Shown: positions 1 to 6,992 of the stretch, piece by piece | Layout of the letters: every line of letters begins with the position of its first letter | Position numbering within the stretch: position 1 is the first letter of the stretch | Position numbers and translations under genes: made by a program | The notes under the pieces: generated by a model | Seen by the model: the letters and a program-made list of their open reading frames with translations, nothing else | The model's database searches: none | What the model was told of the DNA's origin: nothing | Assembly (NCBI RefSeq): GCF_022539665.2 | Contig: NC_081337.1 | Coordinates: forward strand, 5,494,679 to 5,558,678 | Direction: 5' to 3' | Length of the DNA stretch: 64,000 bases | Source of the DNA: Daphnia carinata | Taxonomy: Eukaryota > Arthropoda > Branchiopoda > Diplostraca > Daphniidae

Positions 1-639
1 CTGCGCGACGTCAGTTTCTCTGTCATCTACTTCCCGCTGTTCGCCCACTTGAAGTCTGTGGGATCTCAACATCAGGGAGCTGATTTGGTCACTTGCGAAG
101 CCCCTTTCTATTGGTCGTTCATATCTGGTTGTGTTGCTGGAGGCTTTGCGGCTGTGGCCGTCAACCCTGTTGATGTGGTTAAAACGCGGCTTCAGGTATC
201 AACGTTATTAAGTTCGGAAAAAAAAATGATCAAAAGAGTAAATAATGGATTTAATTGGTTATAGGCTCAGGGCCAATCCAAGGAGATTCCAGGTGGAGGT
301 AAAGGAACTCCAGGCCCATCTTCCGTCCTAATGAAACCTCATACTCAATCTCGGGATACGCATCAGTTAGCATTCCTCAACGCAAGCGGCGAGGCTAAAG
401 GAGGAGGTGTCGCTCGTAGCCTACACCAGCCCAGTGGCGCTGTGCCGGGTGCGGAAGTGCCTCGCTATCACGGCATGGGTGACGCTGTAGTTCGCATCTT
501 TCGCGAAGAAGGATTCCGCGCCTTTTTCAAAGGCGGTGGCTGCCGCGTTCTCGTCATCGCACCACTTTTCGGCATCGCACAGACTGTATACTATCTCGGC
601 GTCGGTGAATACTTACTCGGCGTCAACACTCCGAAATAA
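1..639 (+). CDS. SLC25A22-like: mitochondrial glutamate carrier, C-terminal part (5' end outside window)
   Basis: Inner-membrane carrier that moves glutamate with a proton into the mitochondrial matrix. Two exons are visible: 1-195 and 265-639 (stop TAA 637-639), joined across a 69-bp GT-AG intron at 196-264 in phase 0. They give 189 residues. The first exon starts within the fourth membrane helix ([14 protein letters not shown]), then carries helix 5 and the third carrier signature P-V-D-V-V-K (visible residues 56-61). The last exon ends with helix 6, including [20 protein letters not shown], which closely follows the glutamate carriers SLC25A18/A22 (family knowledge). Odd: the matrix loop between the signature and YHGMGDAV is about 67 residues and Gly/Ser/Pro-rich, against about 10 in the vertebrate proteins. 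An AATAAA overlaps the stop codon (635-640). The family call is firm; the exact paralogue is not. Confidence 0.92.
196..264 (+). other. 69-bp intron of the glutamate carrier gene
   Basis: The donor CAG|GTATCA and acceptor TTATAG|GCTCAG bound a phase-0 intron. The reading frame is open on both sides and runs straight through a well-conserved carrier signature. The short length is typical of compact arthropod genes. Confidence 0.85.
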
Positions 640-1490
640 AAGCGCAACACTCCGATCAATTCATTTCCAGGCCCCCTTTTAGTTTTCTTTCTTCTTTTTA
701 TGAAGCGACAAGAAAACTGGGCCGAATTCAGTGTTAATTCTTCTTCCTTTTTTTCCTGAAGAAAATGAAGTGGTTTTGGGCGCAAAACAAGTTAACTAAG
801 TTTAGCATTTCTTTATATTGATAAGCGAATCTCTTTCAGAGAATAACAAAATATTAAATGCCCTAGACAATTGAGTGCAGTTTTGGCAGATAATTGTTTT
901 CCTTTGCGTCGGATTTTTCCCGGCAGCGTTATCAAAGTAATAATGATGTCCATTTTGTCATTTTTGAGTTTTGATAGCATTTAATCGTTGGTATTGTTGC
1001 CATCAGCTTGACATGGCACTTCCGTAACATCATCTTCCTGCCGCCTCCCTTTTCTTGTCTCTCAATATTGTTATCACATTCACCTATTGATTGCCTGTTT
1101 CCGCGTTCTTAAACTTGAACTGAAAAAGCTCTGTAGCTAGAGATTTCCCTTTCTGGCTTGTTATATAAGCCGGTGATATACCTTTACCCGAGTAGTTTTT
1201 TCTTGAATAATTTTCAGCTCTTCGCTTTGACCCTTTACCTTATATCAAATAAAATGTTTTCCACAAGGAACTGACTGTTGGACGTGAGCATAACACTTGT
1301 CTACACAGGGCAAATCTTTTACTGTTTTATTTGATTTTGTTCGTTTCTTCTATCAAAACTTTTCCCTCTAGAACCGTAACACTCTGTCAAACCAAAGCCA
1401 GATTTTCCCCAATAGATGGCCAGTCGATCGACAAAATGGTGGTGTCAATTTAATAGCAGTCAACGGCTCGCGAATCTGCATGCAGTTCAG
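640..1490. other. 3' flank of the carrier gene, no gene seen
   Basis: AT-rich sequence with no frame that looks like protein. It presumably includes the carrier's 3' UTR. A further AATAAA lies near 1247. Open frames on the minus strand here are short and translate poly-A/T tracts. Confidence 0.5.
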
Positions 1491-1522
1491 TATGGCAATC
1501 CGTTTTACACAAAAAAAAAAAA

Positions 1523-1566
1523 TGTCGGAAAAAAAAAAAATAGCACCTTTTTCTTTTTTTCCGACA
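1523..1566 (+). repeat. hairpin near the outer end of the left arm
   Basis: TGTCGG followed by a run of A is mirrored by a run of T followed by CCGACA. A matching copy lies at the outer end of the right arm. It sits about 125 bp upstream of the small gene's start codon. It could be a subterminal element or simply an A/T-rich palindrome; its role is unknown. Confidence 0.55.
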
Positions 1567-1691
1567 CGTAGCCATCTACCGCTCAGACTCGTTATTACTG
1601 GCGTTTGCAATTTCAGTCCATTGGATGCCATTCGCAGTTAGTTCAGTAGCGTGGATGGAGAATAACGCGTGGCTGGAGGAACAATTGAAAA

Positions 1692-2270
1692 ATGGATAAG
1701 ATAATACAACAAAAGGATGGTAAGTATAAACATTATTATATTGGTTTTCAATTATTAATTATTGTTTATTAGATCAAATTATGAAGCTGCAGGCCCAATC
1801 ATTGGAACAACACAAAATATTAGATAACAGCAAAGCTAAGGATGGTAAGGCCTAATACGTAATGATTCTATTTATTTGCTTTTATTCATTTGTCTTTTGT
1901 AGCTCAAATTTTGAGTCTACACAAGCTCAGCTAGGGGAAAAGAACAAATTGGAACAGAACAGTTTCCAAACAGTGAAGGAGGTTTTTCCAAACTCATCCC
2001 TAACTGAACATGAGGATGAATTGGCATTAGGCGAACACAGTCAGGTACCTAAACTTTTCAAATAAGAATTCAAAATAAGTATAGAATTTTAAAAAACAAT
2101 TATTTATTGTTTAGTTATTCAGTCTACCACCTGACAGTGTGTTAAAGTTAAATTCTGTTAGTGCTGCACTAAAAGAATTGTTAGTAATAAGTCCATGCAG
2201 CGAAGGAAGTGAACAATTGTGGGACCATATTTGGGCTGAAAATGGGTGTGGTACGGAAACCCAGAAATAG
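1692..2270 (+). CDS. unrecognised spliceable gene in the left arm (124 codons)
   Basis: I do not recognise this protein. Four segments join into one open frame with GT-AG sites: 1692-1719, 1773-1844, 1926-2044 and 2115-2270 (stop TAG). The N-terminal half is polar and helix-prone (MDKIIQQKD, KLQAQSLEQHKIL), like a coiled coil. The C-terminal part includes ALKELLVISP and EQLWDHIWAENG. The nearer acceptor at 1903 has the better pyrimidine tract but leads to a stop. Only the acceptor at 1926 keeps the frame open, so either that site is used or the gene is broken. Downstream spliceable segments (2532-2705) suggest that it was once longer. Confidence 0.4.
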
Positions 2271-2531
2271 CACGAGTTCAACATAAAACATGAATTAGGT
2301 ACTTTTTGGTTTTTTGTCTATCGAAAAAGTATTTTTAATGCTATTATTTTGCATTCACAGAATTTTAGTGGGGGATCAAGTCAAGTCTGGAAGTGTTACA
2401 GGATGGAAGAGTGAGCCTACAGTTGAAAAACACTGAAAGTGCATTACCATTAAGGTATGAGGTAAAGTAATAGAGTATGCAAATTGTCTAATGAGAAATA
2501 CCATCTTGTGTGAATGAATCCTGTGTAACAG

Positions 2532-2705
2532 CAATCCTTTGTAGTTCTGTCACAGCTAGAAGCCTCAAATAATTCTGCTTCTCTTGCTAAAGAACAACTT
2601 GTCCTTTACGTTCAGAGTGTTGGTGAAGCTGGGTACTTAAATGGCCCTAAAGATGTTTCATTTCATTGGCATTGCAGCGATGAACATCATACATGGACTT
2701 TTTAG
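2532..2705 (+). pseudogene. open segment downstream in the left arm, possible last exon
   Basis: An AG acceptor precedes 57 sense codons (QSFVVLSQLEAS ... SDEHHTWTF) and a TAG. It is followed at once by a GTATGA donor-like site. It could be the final exon of the small gene upstream, but the segment between (about 2361-2455) has a stop in every frame near its 3' part, so the full gene looks decayed. The same segment is present in the right arm in mirror image. Confidence 0.3.
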
Positions 2706-2901
2706 GTATGAAAGGAATTTTCTTGAAAATTTTTTGAATTTATGACAAAGCATTTCTCCTGCTTTTTGCCAACCATGTCTAATCTAAAAAAAAAAATTTA
2801 TCCAATAAGAAAGGATTTTCAGCATACTGGGAACACAACTATCAACAATGCAACATTCTAGGGGTGCTATTTTATCATTCAAGAGCCTTATACAATGATT
2901 T

Positions 2902-3267
2902 TCATCTGCAATTTGTATGGCCTTTCCCAAGCTTCTGCCAGAAGTTGAATCTATAAGTCATGTAAGTCACATGAGCAGCAATTGAGATGCTTAATGGTGT
3001 TGTTTTTCTTTTCTCAGCATAGGTTAATAGTAACATTGGATCTGAAAAGATTCTTGGTTGGGGCAAGACACTGAATAAATTGTAATGATTGAATGGATGA
3101 CATGACATTTCTATACTTAATTTGGATTCCCGAGACGGTATTTTATATTTAAAAAATTGAAGTGCATATCTGGGCTCCCTTCCTTTCCGTAGCCCCGTTT
3201 CCCCTTGACTCGTAATAAGCCCGTAGGGGGTCATGCCCCTACTGTACGGTATATATAAAAACAACAT
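2902..3267 (-). CDS. 121-codon open frame of unknown nature, left arm
   Basis: Begins MLFLYIPYSRG on the minus strand and ends KLGKGHTNCR. No domain is recognised and no splice signals are obvious. Its only support is length and exact conservation of the translation in the other arm, which the high overall arm identity already explains. It may be a chance frame. Confidence 0.2.
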   Translation of the reverse strand: MLFLYIPYSRGMTPYGLITSQGETGLRKGREPRYALQFFKYKIPSRESKLSIEMSCHPFNHYNLFSVLPQPRIFSDPMLLLTYAEKRKTTPLSISIAAHVTYMTYRFNFWQKLGKGHTNCR

Positions 3268-3438
3268 ATACCGAGGTTTGGAGGGCTCTGGCCGGAAAGG
3301 GGACGTGGGGGTCCGCTTAGTCCGATGATGTGTTCACGGAGGGCGATGTGGCTACCCACAAATCCGAACTAAAGGTTAATCGCTCCTGTAAAAATGTTCC
3401 AAATCTTCAGCTCTTCTTCCGGCTTCTCTTAGCCAATC

Positions 3439-3495
3439 ACCGGGTAATCTCCCCGGTGGGTCAACAAGGCAGTGTCTCCCCCTGCCTGGGTTGAC
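3439..3495 (+). repeat. two strong hairpins at the inner end of the left arm
   Basis: ACCGGG-TAATCT-(C)CCCGGT folds at 3439-3457. GTCAACAAGGCAG pairs with CTGCCTGGGTTGAC at 3460-3495 with one bulge. The mirror copy lies near 4524-4580, where one base of the second stem is changed. The surrounding GC-rich block stands out from the AT-rich arm. A structured RNA or a DNA recognition site is possible. Confidence 0.5.
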
Positions 3496-3733
3496 GGCAA
3501 CTTTTGAAAGGGCTATTGTGCCTTTTTAAAGTTGCAAAAATAATTGTGATGTGCAGAGAATTGTCAATAAAATTTTTTTCTAAAATATTTTTTGCAAAAT
3601 TTGTTTCTTTCATTGTCTGTGTTAGCTGTGTTCACGAATTACATTTATCAACTTTTTTTTTTATTGCTTTCCTTTATTTGTTTTTGTCACCTTTGATGGT
3701 AAGCTTTGTTTTATCGTTTATCTGCAAGCATTC

Positions 3734-3806
3734 AATTATTATCCAGGGATCGAACCCTGGATGTTCGGCACACCGCGCCTATGCTCTACCAATGAGCCAT
3801 GAATCA
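3734..3806 (-). tRNA. tRNA-like sequence 1 (probably a pseudo-tRNA)
   Basis: On the minus strand, the A-box region TGGCTCATTGGTAGAGC forms a D-arm (GCTC/GAGC). The B-box region GGTTCGATCC sits in a perfect 6-bp stem (CCAGGG/CCCTGG). The T-loop is one base shorter than the canonical seven. Only four of five anticodon-stem pairs form, and position 33 of the loop is not T. The acceptor stem pairs poorly. I therefore read it as a tRNA-derived relic that keeps the internal Pol III promoter, not a working tRNA. Confidence 0.6.
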
Positions 3807-3921
3807 TATGATGTCAAGTTGGCTTTTTTCTAGTCACTTGTGGACTTGCATTTACACTTAGAATAAAACTGAAATGCAATTCTGCAATATACTCTTCTAC
3901 ATTTATTCTACTTCATTTTTA

Positions 3922-3993
3922 CACATCTACTGAGGTTTGAAACCAGGGTATCAGGTATCACAGCTAAAGGCTCTACCACAGAGCTATGAACCT
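3922..3993 (-). tRNA. tRNA-like sequence 2 (degenerate)
   Basis: On the minus strand TAGCTCTGTGGTAGAGC gives a clean D-arm and A-box. The T-arm region CTGGTTTCAAACC keeps a B-box-like core but has a bulge in the stem. I could not build a proper anticodon stem. The D-arm resembles units 1 and 3, which suggests common descent from one tRNA family. Confidence 0.5.
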
Positions 3994-4089
3994 TATGAAA
4001 GCAATAGAAAGATAAGCATATAGTTGTGAAAGACTGCATAAACATCCTAGACGATAACATATGAAATGCGATAATAAAATATTTAGATA

Positions 4090-4160
4090 CATCTCGTGGC
4101 TCAATGTTAGAGCATCGGCGTTGAACGCTGAATGTCTGGGGATCGGTTCCCATATGAGTA
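4090..4160 (+). tRNA. tRNA-like sequence 3 (probably a pseudo-tRNA)
   Basis: On the plus strand TGGCTCAATGTTAGAGC forms a D-arm. The segment TCGGC-GTTGAAC-GCTGA folds as a full anticodon stem-loop with T at position 33 and would place TGA as anticodon. The T-arm (TGGGG-ATCGGTT-CCCAT) keeps only three pairs and its loop departs from TTCRA. The acceptor stem is poor. It lies opposite in orientation to the other two units. Confidence 0.5.
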
Positions 4161-4751
4161 AAATAAAATACAAAATTACTTCAAAACATAACCAGATATT
4201 ACACGTTGTTCCTTGAATCTAAGTTGAGTTGATTGATTGATTAAGTTGATCAATGAGTGTAATAAATAATAATTGAATACTTACAGAAAAACGATAAACC
4301 AATGGAAACAATGCTTACCATCAAAGGTGACAAAAACAAATAAAGGAAAGCAATAAAAAAAAAAAAGTTGATAAATGTAATTCGTGAACACAGCTAACAC
4401 AGACAATGAAAGAAACAAATTTTGCAAAAAATATTTTATAAAAAAATTTTATTGACAATTCTCTGCACATCACAATTATTTTTGCAACTTTAAAAAGGCA
4501 CAATAGCCCTTTCAAAAGTTGCCATCAACCCAGGCAGGGGAAGACACTGCCTTGTTGACCCACCGGGGAGATTACCCGGTGATTGGCTAAGAGAAGCCGG
4601 AAGAAGAGCTGAAGATTTGGAACATTTTTACAGGAGCGATTAACCTTTAGTTCGGATTTGTGGGTAGCCACATCGCCCTCCGTGAACACATCATCGGACT
4701 AAGCGGACCCCCACGTCCCCTTTCCGGCCAGAGCCCTCCAAACCTCGGTAT

Positions 4752-5117
4752 ATGTTGTTTTTATATATACCGTACAGTAGGGGCATGACCCCCTACGGGC
4801 TTATTACGAGTCAAGGGGAAACGGGGCTACGGAAAGGAAGGGAGCCCAGATATGCACTTCAATTTTTTAAATATAAAATACCGTCTCGGGAATCCAAATT
4901 AAGTATAGAAATGTCATGTCATCCATTCAATCATTACAATTTATTCAGTGTCTTGCCCCAACCAAGAATCTTTTCAGATCCAATGTTACTATTAACCTAT
5001 GCTGAGAAAAGAAAAACAACACCATTAAGCATCTCAATTGCTGCTCATGTGACTTACATGACTTATAGATTCAACTTCTGGCAGAAGCTTGGGAAAGGCC
5101 ATACAAATTGCAGATGA
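4752..5117 (+). CDS. 121-codon open frame of unknown nature, right arm
   Basis: Identical translation to the frame on the opposite strand of the left arm. No domain is recognised, and the same doubts apply. Confidence 0.2.
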   Translation: MLFLYIPYSRGMTPYGLITSQGETGLRKGREPRYALQFFKYKIPSRESKLSIEMSCHPFNHYNLFSVLPQPRIFSDPMLLLTYAEKRKTTPLSISIAAHVTYMTYRFNFWQKLGKGHTNCR

Positions 5118-5747
5118 AAATCATTGTATAAGGCTCTTGAATGATAAAATAGCACCCCTAGAATGTTGCATTGTTGATAGTTGTGTTCCCAGTATGCTGA
5201 AAATCCTTTCTTATTGGATAAATTTTTTTTTTAGATTAGACATGGTTGGCAAAAAGCAGGAGAAATGCTTTGTCATAAATTCAAAAAATTTTCAAGAAAA
5301 TTCCTTTCATACCTAAAAAGTCCATGTATGATGTTCATCGCTGCAATGCCAATGAAATGAAACATCTTTAGGGCCATTTAAGTACCCAGCTTCACCAACA
5401 CTCTGAACGTAAAGGACAAGTTGTTCTTTAGCAAGAGAAGCAGAATTATTTGAGGCTTCTAGCTGTGACAGAACTACAAAGGATTGCTGTTACACAGGAT
5501 TCATTCACACAAGATGGTACTTCTCATTAGACAATTTGCATACTCTATTACTTTACCTCATACCTTAATGGTAATGCACTTTCAGTGTTTTTCAACTGTA
5601 GGCTCACTCTTCCATCCTGTAACACTTCCAGACTTGACTTGATCCCCCACTAAAATTCTGTGAATGCAAAATAATAGCATTAAAAATACTTTTTCGATAG
5701 ACAAAAAACCAAAAAGTACCTAATTCATGTTTTATGTTGAACTCGTG

Positions 5748-6326
5748 CTATTTCTGGGTTTCCGTACCACACCCATTTTCAGCCCAAATATGGTCCCACA
5801 ATTGTTCACTTCCTTCGCTGCATGGACTTATTACTAACAATTCTTTTAGTGCAGCACTAACAGAATTTAACTTTAACACACTGTCAGGTGGTAGACTGAA
5901 TAACTAAACAATAAATAATTGTTTTTTAAAATTCTATACTTATTTTGAATTCTTATTTGAAAAGTTTAGGTACCTGACTGTGTTCGCCTAATGCCAATTC
6001 ATCCTCATGTTCAGTTAGGGATGAGTTTGGAAAAACCTCCTTCACTGTTTGGAAACTGTTCTGTTCCAATTTGTTCTTTTCCCCTAGCTGAGCTTGTGTA
6101 GACTCAAAATTTGAGCTACAAAAGACAAATGAATAAAAGCAAATAAATAGAATCATTACGTATTAGGCCTTACCATCCTTAGCTTTGCTGTTATCTAATA
6201 TTTTGTGTTGTTCCAATAATTGGGCTTGCAGCTTCATAATTTGATCTAATAAAGAATAATTAATAATTGAAAACCAACATAATAATGTTTATACTTACCA
6301 TCCTTTTGTTGTATTATCTTATCCAT
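5748..6326 (-). CDS. second copy of the unrecognised spliceable gene, right arm
   Basis: Mirror copy of the frame at 1692-2270, with the same length (579 bp including introns), the same splice sites and the same stop. In the second exon it differs by one silent change and one Ser-to-Leu change (QAQS against QAQL). The shared exon structure shows that the splice signals and any frame break predate the duplication or have been held the same by gene conversion. Confidence 0.4.
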
Positions 6327-6524
6327 TTTTCAATTGTTCCTCCAGCCACGCGTTATTCTCCATCCACACTACTGAACTAACTGCGAATGGCATCCAATGG
6401 ACTGAAATTGCAAACGCCAGTAATAACGAGTCTAAGCGGTAGATGGCTACGTGTCGGAAAAAAAGAAAAAAGTGCGATTTTTTTTCCGACATTTTTTTTT
6501 TTTTGTGTAAAACGGATTGCCATA

Positions 6525-6631
6525 GTTCAATTCTGAATCGCAAGTCAGTTTGCTGTGTAGAATGGGCAAAAAGAAAAACAACGAATCCTGTTGTTCACGT
6601 AGCTTACTTATTTAAATAACCGTAGTCAATC
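6525..6631. other. flank of the palindrome, nothing recognised
   Basis: AT-rich DNA between the right arm and the smaller hairpin block. The first bases (GTTCA) match those just outside the left arm. No coding frame is seen. Confidence 0.4.
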
Positions 6632-6992
6632 GTTTTTTAAATAAACCAAATATATACACAACGCTAGCGCGCCAGTATGCTACAGCGCTAGCGTGATGCA
6701 GCACAACTATTCGATGTATTTCAAAAGCGGTTGGTTTAAGCAGAAAACCAATAGCTGAATCGAAATCAGCGTTCAATTTTCATTATACTTTGAGAGTTTC
6801 ATCGAATTCCCAGAGATGTCGTTTTCGGCCGATTTTGACAAAAGTGGGAAGGCTACAGCCTTCCCACTTTTTCATTTTTGGCCAAATTTCAAATTTGGCC
6901 TGAAATTCATGAATTCGATGCAGAATTGAATGCTGATCAAGGAAATCAAGTTTATTTTTCAATGGGCTTGATAGTTTTTTAAATAAACCAAA
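6632..6992. repeat. 361-bp block with hairpins bounded by 19-bp direct repeats
   Basis: The 19-mer GTTTTTTAAATAAACCAAA occurs at 6632-6650 and again at 6974-6992. Inside are a perfect 10-bp inverted repeat ACGCTAGCGC/GCGCTAGCGT (6661-6694, 14-nt loop) and a perfect 15-bp inverted repeat around GTGGGAAGGCT (6840-6871, 2-nt loop). A weaker inverted similarity extends outward on both sides of the second hairpin (ATCAGC-TTCAATT and CGAATTC on each side). This looks like a small non-autonomous element or its remnant, but no family can be named. Confidence 0.55.

Larger units (their letters stand above)
1491..3742 (+). repeat. left arm of giant inverted repeat (about 2.25 kb)
   Basis: This arm is the reverse complement of 4266-6524. 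I counted roughly a dozen substitutions plus one 10-bp indel and homopolymer length changes, so identity is close to 99 percent. The outer end begins TATGGCAATCCG, mirrored at 6524. The inner end is ATTCAATTATTAT, mirrored at 4266-4278. It carries a spliceable small gene (1692-2270), a further open segment (2532-2705), a 121-codon frame on the minus strand (2902-3267) and strong hairpins near its inner end (3439-3495). GTTCA abuts both outer ends, which could be a short target-site duplication. Confidence 0.93.
3743..4265. other. 523-bp spacer between the palindrome arms
   Basis: Single-copy centre of the inverted repeat. It contains three tRNA-like sequences (two read on the minus strand, one on the plus strand) and otherwise AT-rich DNA with no convincing coding frame. 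The left arm stops within the 3' end of the first tRNA-like unit, so the duplication boundary and the tRNA-like sequence coincide. Confidence 0.75.
4266..6524 (-). repeat. right arm of giant inverted repeat (about 2.26 kb)
   Basis: Mirror image of 1491-3742. The two 121-codon frames (2902-3267 and 4752-5117) translate identically, as do the 67-codon frames at 1862-2065 and 5953-6156. Differences seen include C/T and A/G substitutions near the outer end and a 10-bp insertion near 4290 that the left arm lacks. The arms are far too long for an ordinary MITE. An inverted duplication of one gene, a fold-back element or an assembly artefact are all possible. Confidence 0.93.

Noticed and set aside
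1862-2065. 67-codon frame as a stand-alone gene
   Set aside because: It begins inside a likely intron and ends past a GTACCT donor; it is better read as the third exon of the spliced model.
1491-6524. Polinton or LTR retrotransposon
   Set aside because: No polymerase, integrase, capsid or reverse transcriptase frame, and the repeats are inverted and nearly fill the element.
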